Origin: Neoechinorhynchus agilis
Lineage: Eukaryota; Acanthocephala
NCBI GenBank assembly: GCA_051530055.1
Contig: CM121342.1
Coordinates: 1-64,000, forward strand
Direction of reading: 5' to 3'
DNA: 64,000 nt
Shown: positions 32,701 to 43,064 of the stretch, piece after piece
How the letters are laid out: every line of letters starts with the position of its first letter
Position numbering within the stretch: the stretch's first letter is position 1
Notes under the pieces: generated by a model
What the model saw: only the letters and a program-made list of their open reading frames with translations
Database searches by the model: none
What the model was told of the DNA's origin: nothing
Program-made: the position numbers and the translations under genes

Positions 32701-34040
32701 TCCAGTCAATCCCCCACAAACATCCCTTCGTTCCTTTTACCACGTGCACCGCTGTATTCTTCTTTATCCCTCTTGTTGTCGATTTCGGATCCTCCAAACG
32801 TCTTCAATCGCTTCGTCGCTTTCAAACTCGGCTTTCCGATCTTATTCCACATATCCTCGTCGATGATACTAACTTCCGCGCCAGCATCAAAATTCATTGT
32901 CACTTGACATCCATCGACCCTCGCCGTTATTTCTGCTCGATTACCTTCGTCATTTGCAGTGCAGATTAGCCCATAACAACCATAACCTTTCTTAAGTTCC
33001 CACTCATCCTCTCTAGGCTGCACTCCTTTTACAGCTTCTACTTGTCTCACCCCCGCTTTTCTACACATTCGGGCAAAATGTCCGCTAATACCACACTTGT
33101 AACATTTTCCTCTACTTGTCGGACATTGAACTTTATCTCGATGAACGAATCCGCACCTTCCACATCGATTACCGAACTTCTCTTTCGGTTCTTGTACTCG
33201 CTTATCCTCTGGTTTCCTTGTGAACCTTTGACTTCTTATTATTCGATCAACCTCGACCTCTCCTCTTTGATCCGAACGCTCGTTACTTTTTGAATCACAT
33301 AACAGCTCACTCGCCTTTTCTGCTACCTCGATCGCTTCGGCAATCTTTAAGACTTCCTCCAATGATGCTGAATCCTTGCCTTGCATCGCAGCTTTTCTTA
33401 AAGCTTTCAAAGGTGTCGCCACGATTATATGATCTTTAATATTTTCGTCGACCGCTGATCGTTCATCCTTAACTTCCTTGTTGTAGAAACCGCATCCTCG
33501 TGCAGCTCCTCGTAGTGCTGTAGCCCACTCGGCGTGAGTTTGTCCTTCTGCTTTACGGCATGTACTAAAGAGGTAGCGCGCCGTTATCTGGTGCATTGGC
33601 TGTGCTACGTATCTACATAGCTGACTTCGTCGAACGGTCGGCCGGCTACCTTGGATCCATCCAGGCCAATAGACAGGATCTACGCTTTTCTTCGTCGCTT
33701 TCTTTGATTCCATTGATTTCCATGTGGGCTTCGGCTTGTTCTACGTACTCGGCCCAGTTCTCGACTCCATCGAAAGTGCGGAATGGGGTTATCTGTGCTC
33801 CCCGTATCACATTTTTCTGTTCAATCTGGGCCTTGGACACCATTTTGAACATCTCTTCCATCCACACCTTTTGCTGTCCCATGATACCCTCCATCCATGT
33901 CTTCCATTTGTCCTCGTCGCCAGATGTTGACATGGTGGATGAACCAAACAGCAGACCAGTTTTTCAACAAAACTGTTTTTGTACATCACACACTATTTTA
34001 TGCCCATTAACGCTAGCGCAATCAATAGCGTACTTACCAC
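29774..34040 (-). mobile_element. Ty3/Gypsy fossil 2 with two LTRs, inside R2-B
   Basis: LTR retrotransposon, 4.27 kb, minus strand. Two 115-bp LTRs lie at 29,774-29,888 and 33,926-34,040 and are about 96 percent alike (four or five differences), so the insertion is fairly recent relative to the other fossils. Parts from its 5' end: gag with zinc knuckle (about 33.9-33.0 kb; CYKCGISGHFARMC), protease (about 32.9 kb), RT (about 32.5-31.9 kb; AYLDDIIISG), RNase H (about 31.7-31.3 kb; LTCDASEEGIGAGLF) and integrase (about 30.9-30.1 kb; YHPQTNGLVERFI). All parts are present; it looks nearly whole with only a few breaks. The gag start appears to overlap the inner end of the LTR. The host sequence repeats a short GATA at both sides, consistent with a target duplication. 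Confidence 0.93.
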
Positions 34041-34198
34041 AATATCAAGCCTTCGAACTTCTTGCAATTCCTCGTCTAGACAACGCGAATAGCAAGGGGG
34101 AGAGGGGATCCACTTGCTTTACTCCTCTTCGGAAACTAATAGGGTCTGGCGTTGGGCATACGGATCTTCGTACTGCTTCCGCAGTAAGAGCTCATCAC

Positions 34199-35056
34199 TT
34201 ATCTTTGCAGATAGTGAGGACACCCTATTTTACGAAGCGATTCCTCTATGGTAGCATGTGAAACAGTGTCAAAGGCACTCTTTATGTCGAGCACACCCAC
34301 CGCAAAAGGTATCCTGTTTGCCCGCTTTTCTTTAACAACACTACGAAGAGTTAGTGGATTAGCCATACATGCCGACGGGTCAAACGCCGTTTGTCCAGCG
34401 TCCAGACAGCATACTCTTCGAAGCCGCTTTAGAATGATGCGATGCAAGACACGCATCAAAATGGAGGAGATCGTAATCGGTCTCCAACCGGCCTGAATTT
34501 GCAGCGTTACCGGTGACGCACTTGATTTGGGCAACAGGATAGTTTTGGACTCATTCCACGATTGTGGCGGGCCTCCGTGTTGCATGACGAAGTTAAAGAG
34601 CAACGTCATACCCAGAAGTAACGGATCGAAGGCTCGAACATGTCGAACCGTTATCTTATCCGGACCCGATGCGCTTGAAGACTTAATGCTTTTGAGGGCA
34701 TCTTCGACTTCCACCGTTGTGATGACTGGCCAACGTTCCTCTGGAGACTGCTGTTGATCTGCAACAGTACTCTTTAGCAGACTCGCAGGTTGGACGTTCC
34801 CTTCAAATAGACGACGATAATGGTCAATTGTTTCTTGCGGATTCAGCTCATATTCCCTTCTCTCTGCATTTTTAAACACCTCAGCTGCAAGCTTCGGGGT
34901 GTTTTCAAAATCCAGGGCGCGATTTCGTCTCCTCTTGAGTCCACCGTCTTGGTATCTCGCAATACCGCGACATCCAACACATGGATAAATGCCGTATGCG
35001 TCGATCCACACGTTGTAAGCGTGTGTTCCAATCCCGGCACAAAAGATTCGACGCAC
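34199..35056 (-). pseudogene. R2-B reverse transcriptase, first half
   Basis: 285-codon frame from RRIFCAGIGTHAYN and YPCVGCRG through RNRALDFENTPKLAAEVFKN, SGPDKITVRHVRAFDPLLLG, KTILLPKSSAS, GWRPITISSILMRVLHRIIL and motif A GVLDIKSAFDTVSHATIEES. A stop at HYLQR (34,199) ends it. Motif B and the YADD box come after the Gypsy insertion on this strand. About 80 percent like R2-A in these blocks by eye. Confidence 0.9.
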
Positions 35057-35208
35057 TTGTCTTTCTAAAGGCGAATTTACCGAGAAATCACTTGAGTATA
35101 CTGGAGTGGCAGCGAACTAGGGGATACTACGCTATTCTTTAAAAGACCTCCAAGTTGGACTTCCAGAGACACGTTCGCGTCAAAGACGTTCTGTGCAACT
35201 TGGGCATA

Positions 35209-36492
35209 TTATTCCTTGTTGTTTTGAACCTCCATTGTGACTTTCGTTACTACCTTCTTCCACAATGAAGGATTACCCAGTACGTGGTAGGCAATAGCGG
35301 TGAGAGCCTGAGTCAGACCTTTCCTGAGCTTAATGATCTTAAGGCCTAATTCTCGCGCTACAGAGACTTGAGGCACCTCGTTACTCCGATCACATCGCAA
35401 GTACTGAGCATATCGCATAGTCGCCGCATTGACAAATTCACCATTAATGGAACCTTCCGATTGACGGAGGATATCTCGCTCCGTCTCAAGAAAACCTCTG
35501 TACCTTGGATGGAGATTATTCTTGTTCAGCACGTCAACAACACTTTCATACGCCTCGACCACTGTAAAGACAGTCGACTTGATAGAACAGTCTGCCATTG
35601 TGGTGCCCCCTTCACACCGGCGTCTTGACTGTGGCGTATGATTTTCATGCAAGAACTGGCGTTGCGTTTCCATGCCACCTACAAGGGTAGGTGAGCGGAT
35701 AGAAGGGCTTTCTTCGTTTAATACCTCTGGAGGTTCGCGTTCCTCCTCGCTGACCAGCTCGTTGACCGATTGCTCTGTAGGCGGATCCATTCTGTCGTTT
35801 CTTTCACTTTCCTGATTATTGGCCACGGATGAAGCCGCATCCCGTCTACATTTGCAGACATTCATGTGGCCCCGGACAGACACATAATTGTCCGACCTGT
35901 ATGCCGAACACGCCGGGCATTGATACAACACTGATGTTGATCCGTGTTCGTGCATAAGGTGGTCCTTCAAGACTTTGGTCCGGTTACTCCCGTGGAATGT
36001 GGCGTAGCATTCTGAGCATTCCACGGGTCCCTCTGGCTCTTTGTTAGCGATGATAAGGCCACCTTTCCCTGCTAAAGGGGCCACTTTTACGACTGTCTCT
36101 TCATCAAATAGGGCTGCTGCCTTTGGCGGGTTCTTTTTGGAGCACGTCTTAAAGTGTAGGCCAATTGAACAGATGGACTCCTTCGTCAGTCCACATACAC
36201 CACACATCCATTCCACAGCCTGCTTGTGGAATGATGTCATGTGCTCGCTAATCAGTCTCACTTTCGTCTTTCCGGTAAATATCACTTTCGGCTTGCAATC
36301 TGGGCATTCAATACATTCCTGATGGACCCGATGGTACTGCAGGTATACTTTTGCATGCCGTTGTTCACGCGTTGGTCTTTGGTTATCGCCATCTAGAATT
36401 AGGAGCGCCAAGTCCTCGGTGGGAGGGGGTGTATCCGATGACTCGTCGTCAATTATTTGGTTTCTTTCAGAAGAAGTCATAGTTACGTCCAC
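35209..36492 (-). pseudogene. R2-B N-terminal ORF with four zinc fingers
   Basis: 427-codon open frame entering from 28S sequence. Fingers (residues of this frame): 1) C63,C66,H84,H89; 2) C97,C100,H113,C117; 3) C159,C162,H178,H181 or H183; 4) C192,C195,H209,C213. That is CCHH-CCHC twice over. These bind the 28S target in R2 proteins. A low-complexity acidic linker follows, then the R2 N-terminal domain NLHPRYRGFLETERDILRQS and VNAATMRYAQYLRCDRS up to ALTAIAYHVLGNPSLWKK. The first in-frame ATG (ACTATGACT) lies in the 28S-derived flank. A frame change before 35,056 separates it from the RT part. Confidence 0.9.
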
Positions 36493-36527
36493 CGTTTACC
36501 CGCGCTTAAATTAATTTCTTCACTTTA

Positions 36528-36558
<31 letters not shown>

Positions 36559-36682
36559 CGTCAACACCGATTACAGCTATCGCAATGCTTTGTTTTAATT
36601 AAACAGTTGGATTCCCCTTGTCCATACCAGTTCTAGGCCAGCTGTTTAACGCTGATCGGATCCCCGCGCAAGAAGCGAGCGT
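36478..36682 (-). rRNA. 28S: 28S 5' flank of R2-B, inverted
   Basis: Reverse complement of 28S positions about 4,965-5,168 of copy 1 (AGTTACGTCCACCGTTTACC; CACTTTAACATTCAGAGCAC). It ends at the R2 junction ATGACT and, on the other side, at a Gypsy fossil. Confidence 0.93.
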
Positions 36683-38975
36683 CTCCCCCTCCGCAAATAG
36701 ACATCATTCGGTAGGGTGGGGCGTTTTCTCGTCCCTACACTTGTGCGCAGAATCGGCACTTTTGATTCTTGAGATGCTTCAACTTCTTGATCATCAATTT
36801 ACTATTCTACTTTTACGGCGATTGTTTCTTTGCTTTCTTCATTCTCGTCTGGCCCTGCTTCTTGCCCCGAATGCTTCTCTTCAGCAGTTCTTTCTACTTG
36901 GTTTCTCGGCTCGGTCTTTACGATTGCCTCTTCCCGCTTTCTTATCTTGTTTGCATGTGTTCGACGCGTTCCCATATCGGTGTCCACTTCATAGGATAGT
37001 GGACCATTTCGTTTTGCGATTGTCGCCTCCTGATATTTTCCAGTTTGCATATTCCTCCACCATACGGGAACTCCTATGCCAAAACTTGTTTCCATCGCGG
37101 AAGCTTGATCGTGGTGTGCCTTGGATTTGTCCGACCTATCTTCGTGCCAACTTTTTAGACCATGCCTCCAATTATCGAAAATTGTCGGTACTCGTCGACG
37201 AATTATAGCTTCTGAGGGACTTTTACCTGTGGTCGAATGCGGTGTATTTCGGTTGACTTCCAGGAATCGCCAGAGATTGGTATTCCTATGGTCCGGTCCT
37301 CTTTTCAGTACTCGGTCCTTTAATGTTTGGACGAATCTTTTTGCCAAACCGTTTGTCTGCCTGTGGTACGGACTTGCCTTGATGTGTGTTATGCATTCGT
37401 CCATGCAGAACTTCCGAAAGGCAGCAGCTATAAATTGTGGACCGTTGTCGCTAACAATTTGCTTCGGTGAGCCTCATATAGCGAACATTCCTCTCAATTT
37501 CTTAGCTAGCGATTCTGACGTCCATTGCTTTGCTGGAATCACCTCCGGCCACTTGCTGTGAGCGTCCACCAACACCATATATAGCAATCCGTGGACCGGA
37601 CCGGCGAAGTCGACATGAATTCGTTCCCACGGTTGCTTTGGATAGTCCCACATTAGCATCGGCTGTTCCTTCGTTCTTGGACGAATCGTTTGACAGCTGC
37701 CATCCAACTGAGGCCACCACACATAATACCGGGCATAGCTTTTCATTGCCGCCTCCCCTGGATGCCCGCTGTGCAGGATCGACAAGACTCGCGTTCTAAG
37801 GGACTCCGGGATCACAATGCGCTGTAGCCACATTAACATTCCATTTTCGCATGAGATTTCATTGTTGAACTTGAAGGTTGGCAATCTCGTGATAAATTCA
37901 ATCCCGAGGTCACGTTCTGAAACTTATCGTTTGCAGCAACAGTTTCGGGCCAACCAAACTTCATGTATCGACAAATTCTTTGCAATTGATGATCCCCTCT
38001 CGATTCGTTTCTGATCAGGAACGCCGACAATCCAATCTGATCACTTTTCTCCTGCTGCAAGCAATATAGATTATCGAAAGTTTCTATCGGCCGCTCTCAA
38101 TGGGTGACCGTGATAGTGCATCGGCGTAGACGTTTTGTTTGTACGACACGTTTTGGGTTGCATAGTTATAGTTCGTCAACAACAGGGCTCATCTCACCAT
38201 ACGATCTTTCGACATTTAGGAAAGATCCCATTCAGGTCCAAATATATATGTTAAGGCCTTATGGTCGGTCCATATCTGAAATTCGCGACCATAAAGATAC
38301 ATGTGAAAACGTTTGACTCCAAACATGATCGACAAAGCTTCCTTATCTGTTGTACAATACCGAGATTCGGTCTCGGAGAATACCCTCGACACGAATGAGA
38401 TAGGTAAGAGTTCGTTTTTCTTATTCAGATTGCATAGAACTGCTCCGAGTCCACTATTACTTGCGTCGCAAGCGAGAAAGAGGGCTTTCGCTTGTGAATA
38501 TGGAACTAGCGTATGTGGTATTGATAGGATCTCTTTGGCTTTACGGATCGCATCTTCCTCTTTTTCTGTCCACACAAATTGCTTCTATTTCCGTGCTAGA
38601 TCATGTAAAGGCTTACAGATGTCCTGAAGATGCGGCGTAAATCGTGAGTTGTATGATGCCAACCCCTGCCATGATTTAAGATTCTGTTTTGTAGTTGGTC
38701 GTGGAGCATCTCTTATAGCTCGTGTCCGCTCTTCGTATGGTCGGATAGAATTCTCCTTTATAACGAAGCCAAGGTACTCTATCTTATCTGTATAAAACGA
38801 ACATTTTTGTTTAGAAACTGTAAGTCCAACTTCACGAAATCTCTCCAACAATCGCCTCAAGCTTTTTATATGGTCTTCTTCGGTATCCGAAACGATTATC
38901 AGGTCTACTTCTACACCCGGTAAATGATTATTTATTAACGACCTTTCGAACCTCGTCGGCTTCATCATCCGTATG
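36683..38975 (-). mobile_element. Ty3/Gypsy fossil 3 (RT end, RNase H, integrase)
   Basis: Minus-strand fossil of a third Gypsy lineage. From its 5' side: end of RT (about 38.9-38.6 kb; YLGFVIKENSIRPYEERTRA), RNase H (about 38.6-38.2 kb; LACDASNSGLGAVL), integrase zinc-binding region and core (about 37.9-37.3 kb; ASPYHRQTNGLAKRFVQTL) and an integrase C-terminal tail (to about 36.8 kb). Gag, protease, most of RT and both LTRs are missing. Roughly half a dozen breaks; older than fossil 2. It is bordered by inverted 28S on one side and a LINE fragment on the other. Confidence 0.88.
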
Positions 38976-38984
38976 TTTGTTAGC

Positions 38985-40780
38985 TAACATGTAAAGTTTT
39001 GTGTTAGGTATTTGGAAAGCAGTAGAAATAAAATAGGCGAAAGCGGCGAACACTGCGGTACTCCAGTCAGAGGATATAATAACGTTTTTGAGGTGGCATG
39101 GTCGTAATAGAAAGATTCCGTGAATAATATATTATAGATTCTAGAGATAACATTGCAAGGAATGCAAAAAATTCTAGAATTTCCCTAATAAAATGAAGAG
39201 ATATTTTGCCAAATTCTAGAGACTCCCACGGTTAAAATAGCCCGGATGGGTATGCTTGAGTTACTAAAACTGGAACAAAAATAGGTTAGTACTAAGTAAC
39301 GAAGGTTATTGGAATAATTAACAGATCTTTTACCGTTTTTAACCCGAAAAAATCCGTGTCGATATATTGTATCCCCTCTAAGCATAGGGAGAGCAATTGA
39401 GCACCAGTTTTGCAAAAAGTAAATAGAATCCTGCGACAGAAGATTAAAAAATTTGGTGCCAGTGATGCTATTAGAAGAGGATAATTTTTGATTCATCGGC
39501 CATACTTTTAGCATGTCATTAAGAATCAGGTCAGAACGGATTGCTATTAAGCTGCGAAAAACTATAGATGGCATATTGCAATTAGCACAACTTAGTGAGT
39601 GAAATTCAAATACTGTACCAAGAATATTATCTAACGTGACGGATTTTTGACAGTTTGAAAGTTTCGGCTTCCAGTTGGTGAAATTTATCTTAGATAAAAC
39701 GTTTCACCACCCAGGGGAAAATTTCACGGTTTCTAAAAAAGCACTTTCATGTCTTTGTTGCTACCTGCATCTAGCAGTCCAGTGGCGTTTCTAAGGAACT
39801 TTATTGAGGAGAACGTCGTTACCCTGTTTAGCTAAGTATAGTTATCACCTCAGAATACAAAAGGATCTGCTTTCACATGATCTAAAGAAGGCCTGTTCTG
39901 GTTTATAGAGATAGATGCTAGCAGTCAACATACCTAAGATTAACCTGATAAAATTGATGAGATAAAAGGTTATTGATTACAAAACGAAAGAGAGCGCGTT
40001 CCGTGTGAGCTTATAAGCAATGAGTCATTGGGTAGGCAGGACCATAGTGCAACGTCGTGTCTAGCAAAGTCAAACAAAAATACTTGACCTTTGACTCGAA
40101 GTAAGAAATTAATATTCCTCTAATGTACGAAGAGATCTAAGAATGAATGAGTGTTGTTTGTGACCAAATAAAAAGAGGGATTCAGTGGTATCGTAAAGTC
40201 GAGATTTCTTACTGCGTTAACTATTGGTTTAATCGATTTAATTGAGGGATCATTAAAATCTCCAACTACAACATCGATGTTAGATTTGAGAAGCCACTTA
40301 AGCCTATTTTTAGTGGAGGGACGATGCGTAAAATCGGGGTCTTGTGTATAAGTTCACAATGGTAAATTGCTGCTTATTGAATAAAAAAATTAAAGAGGGA
40401 GTTGGGCAATTCATTCGAAAGGAATGAAGAGATAACATTTGCATTGAGCGACAACTAAAAAATTGAAATGAGACCTGCCTGCCTTCTAGTCTATTACTCG
40501 GCTAAAGTCCGTTGGTGAGGAATTGAGCTCTTTGTTAAGTTGTGGAGACTGAAGATCTAATTGGGCAGCTTGGAATTTAGGTAGTCGCGAGAAAGGGACA
40601 GCAATTTTTGGATTGTTAAGTAGAACTTCATTGTTCCACCTAAATGATTCGATGATTTGATGCTTTTTACGCGGTGGTTTTTTAATGAACGAATCTACGG
40701 GGTAGCGCTTTAATATAACATTGATTGTTTAGGCATGACCGGATTGAACTTGATAATTAATACGTGTGATAATCTTTTAA
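38985..40780 (-). mobile_element. CR1/Jockey-like LINE, decayed
   Basis: Minus-strand LINE remnant. Around 40,300-40,120 one frame reads VVVGDFNDPSIKSIKPIVNA then NNTHSFLDLFVH, the endonuclease D-x-N region with the following TH...LDL. The frame 39,574-39,185 (130 aa) lies between endonuclease and RT and has no clear motif. Near 39,080-39,010 PLTGVPQCSPLSPILFLLL is RT motif B. The order endonuclease then RT fits the group. Many breaks; the 3' part is cut by Gypsy fossil 3. Confidence 0.75.
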
Positions 40781-41640
40781 TGGAATAGAAAAAATAGGCC
40801 TTCCGATTTACGTTTGAAAATGTCTATTGGATAGAAGGTCCTTCGAGTTGTACATCCTTTTCAAGGAGCTGATTTCTGTATTCAAATTAAGGAGAGCGAG
40901 CAATTGCATTCTTACTCCGGGATTAAGTGAACCCTTTTAAGATAGGATGTCCGTTTGTCATTCTCCGTTGCATAGTTAGCTTGCTATTTTTTAAAACTAA
41001 GTCCTTCTTCACCAAATCGTTCCATCTGGTTGGAAACATATTTTATATGCTGCCAGCTTTACAAATCGGTTATAAATTTTCATTCGGGGAAACTTAAAAC
41101 TGCACTTTAATTCAGCAATGAACATCTTTCATGGAATACCTAAAAAAGGAATAAAATCCATGATAATTTAAAGACTTCGAGCAAGCAGACTACATTACTA
41201 ATTGTCACAAATTATTTCGATTAAAAAATGAAGATTAAAATTTAAACGTGCGCCAAATAATTTCACAGACTATATTTCTTCCGTTTTTTGTACATTGCAA
41301 ATCGCCGTCTGTTTCTTATCGCTGCTTGTACATTCCGCGCATCGCTCTGTTTTGTTCGCTGATGAATTGAGCGATTTTGAATCTGATTGTTTGTTTTAAC
41401 CTTTTTTCCGAGGACCCGTGATGGCACCTTGGAGCATCAATGAACGTGACTAATTTTTTGAAAATAATTCTAAACGTGTTTTGCCGTATCGATGGAGGCT
41501 TCCGATCGGCAGAGAATATCTCTCTAAATCTCAGGAAAACTTCTGTACCTTGGATGGAGATTATTGATGATTAGCTCATCCACCACGATCTCAGACGCAG
41601 ATGCCCCTTCACACCTGCGTTTTGACTGTGGCGTATGATT
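40781..41640 (-). repeat. Chimeric repeat R2/X, copy 4
   Basis: Minus-strand copy with the same junctions as copies 3 and 6: 28S 3' flank, then ACAGTCAAAACGCAGGTGTG (R2-B-like), then GAGATTTAGAGAGATATTCT and X. The short X frame is shifted by single-base changes here. Behind it on this strand comes a LINE; in front, an internally deleted R2. Confidence 0.83.
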
Positions 41641-41677
41641 CAAAACGTCACCAATTGGATGACGAGGCATTTGGCTA
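41641..41677 (-). rRNA. 28S: 28S 3' flank of R2-F
   Basis: Minus strand TAGCCAAATGCCTCGTCATC then CAATTGGTGACGTTTTG: the 28S target side, with two changes, joining R2-F to the chimeric repeat. Confidence 0.85.
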
Positions 41678-43034
41678 GGCATGCATTTATTTTGGAGATA
41701 TGCTGTTTCACACGGGTTTAATACTTCATCAATTTTTTTCCATATTTCTTTATAGCTGATTTTTCATTTATTTGAATTGTGTTCCATGCATTTTATTCTC
41801 AGGCCCAGGGCAAAAAATTCGTCGTTCGTTCTTATCGAAGGGGGTGTTGACCGTGAAATCGCAGGAGTATGCTGCGACAGCAGCACCGAGGTGAACTTCC
41901 AGTAGTACATTCGCGTCCGAGACGCTAAGTGCAACGTTTTGATAGTACTCCATGTTGCTCTGTACCTCCGTTAAGGTCTTCGAAGATACCTTTCTCCATA
42001 ACGAAGGGTTACCTAGTACATGGTAAGCGATCGCACAGAGTAACTGACGAGGACCTCTGCTCAGCTTAATGATCCTCAGGCCCATCTCCCTCGCTCTGGA
42101 GGTAGTAGGCACTTCAGTGCTACGCAGGCAGCACAAGTACTGTTCATACCGCGACGCTGCCGCATCCACAAAATCACCATTCGGTGGACCTTCCTTGTGT
42201 CTTAAGACACGTCCCTCGTTCTCGAGGTGACTGCGCTGTCGAGGATGTAAATCCTCTTTACCGAGAACCTCGGTAATAAACTCGTACGCCTCGGCAACAG
42301 TAAAAACTGTTGGCTCGACAAAACAGTCAAGTGCATAAGTATCGCATTCACTCGTAGCACAAGACTGTAGCGTACTCATCATGGAGCTTTCATGGCCGGC
42401 CGGTTCCACGTCACCTGCAAAGCCAGCTGATTCTTGGTCAGAGGGGAGGCGTCCGTCTTGATCATTGATTAGTTCGATTGCGTTATCCTCCATAGACTGA
42501 GGTTGGCTGATCTCAACATGTTCAACATGTTCCACATTATTTGGCTCGCCACTTGCTCACACGGCATTGCTTGCACTCAAGCGGCCCATCAGTTTCCTTC
42601 GTTGCAATGACAAGTCCGTGTTTTCCTGAAATGGGCGCGACTTTGACAATTGTGTTTTCGTAAATTTAGGCCTTCGTCTTTGCCGGTTGTCGAATAGATC
42701 ATGTCTTAAAATGAAGTCCGATTGAGCCGATCGAATCGTTTCTTAAACCACAGATGCCACACCCGTCCTACAGCTTGCTTGTGCTTCTTATTCATATGAT
42801 CACTTATCAATTTGATTTTGGATTTTCCAGTCAACACCATGGAAGGCTCGCATTGTTGACATTTGAAAAGTTCCTGGAATGACCGATGATATGGTAAATA
42901 GACTTTGTCCGGCTTTTGTTGTTCACGCGGTGAAGATTGAGGCAGTTAATGCGCGTCATCTGCAATGGGAAGCGCACAGTCGCCGGTGGATTGGGGAGTA
43001 AAATTTGACTTGTTTGTTGTCGGTTTTTTGGAAA
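41678..43034 (-). mobile_element. R2-F: short internally deleted R2 (SIDE-like)
   Basis: A 1.36-kb R2 bounded by 28S on both sides: CGGGTAAACGG...CTACGACT at 43,035-43,064 and TAGCCAAATG from 41,677 on the minus strand. It holds remnants of the zinc fingers (CQQCEPSMVLTGKSKIKLIS then DHMNKKHK, about 42,870-42,780), the N-terminal domain (41,768-42,535) and then, with no RT or endonuclease, a ~110-nt 3' end finishing CCAAAATAAATGCATGCC. The internal loss of about 2.5 kb with both termini kept is the structure of the non-autonomous R2 derivatives known as SIDEs in flies. Confidence 0.85.
41768..42535 (-). CDS. R2-F N-terminal domain, truncated ORF
   Basis: 255-codon open frame. EPTVFTVAEAYEFITEVLGK, EDLHPRQRSHLENEGRVLRH, VDAAASRYEQYLCCLRSTEV and LLCAIAYHVLGNPSLWRKVS match the R2 N-terminal domain. 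It ends at NERRIFCPGPE, where R2-A and R2-B continue into the linker before RT, and then runs out in 3'UTR sequence (NKMHGTQFK stop). The protein would lack any enzymatic domain. The finger region upstream is broken by stops. Confidence 0.8.
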   Translation of the reverse strand: MEHVEHVEISQPQSMEDNAIELINDQDGRLPSDQESAGFAGDVEPAGHESSMMSTLQSCATSECDTYALDCFVEPTVFTVAEAYEFITEVLGKEDLHPRQRSHLENEGRVLRHKEGPPNGDFVDAAASRYEQYLCCLRSTEVPTTSRAREMGLRIIKLSRGPRQLLCAIAYHVLGNPSLWRKVSSKTLTEVQSNMEYYQNVALSVSDANVLLEVHLGAAVAAYSCDFTVNTPFDKNERRIFCPGPENKMHGTQFK

Positions 43035-43064
43035 AGTCGTAGTTACATCTTCCGTTTACCCGCG
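43035..43064 (-). rRNA. 28S: 28S 5' flank of R2-F (30 nt)
   Basis: Minus strand CGCGGGTAAACGG followed by AAGATGTAACTACGACT, 28S just before the R2 site with three or four changes (ATG to ACG at the junction). Beyond it comes intergenic spacer. Confidence 0.8.

Larger units (their letters stand above)
29267..36477 (-). mobile_element. R2-B: R2 retrotransposon split by a Gypsy fossil
   Basis: Minus-strand R2 with both ends at the 28S site: 28S ending ATGACT on its 5' side (36,478) and TAGCCAAATG on its 3' side (29,266). The 5' coding half is well preserved (35,209-36,492 and 34,199-35,056). The RT is then interrupted by a Gypsy fossil (29,774-34,040). Beyond it the R2 is internally deleted: the YADD region is fused straight to the endonuclease region (DFAVYYE-like), removing about 370 codons of thumb and finger. 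The C terminus and 3'UTR (29,267-29,553) are present, ending CCAAATAAATTCGACCT on the minus strand. The same deletion occurs at 49,081-49,818. Confidence 0.9.

Noticed and set aside
32577-32969. 130-codon plus-strand frame and similar plus-strand frames across 29.8-37.5 kb
   Set aside because: They run opposite to recognised Gypsy and R2 coding sequence and match nothing; shadow frames.
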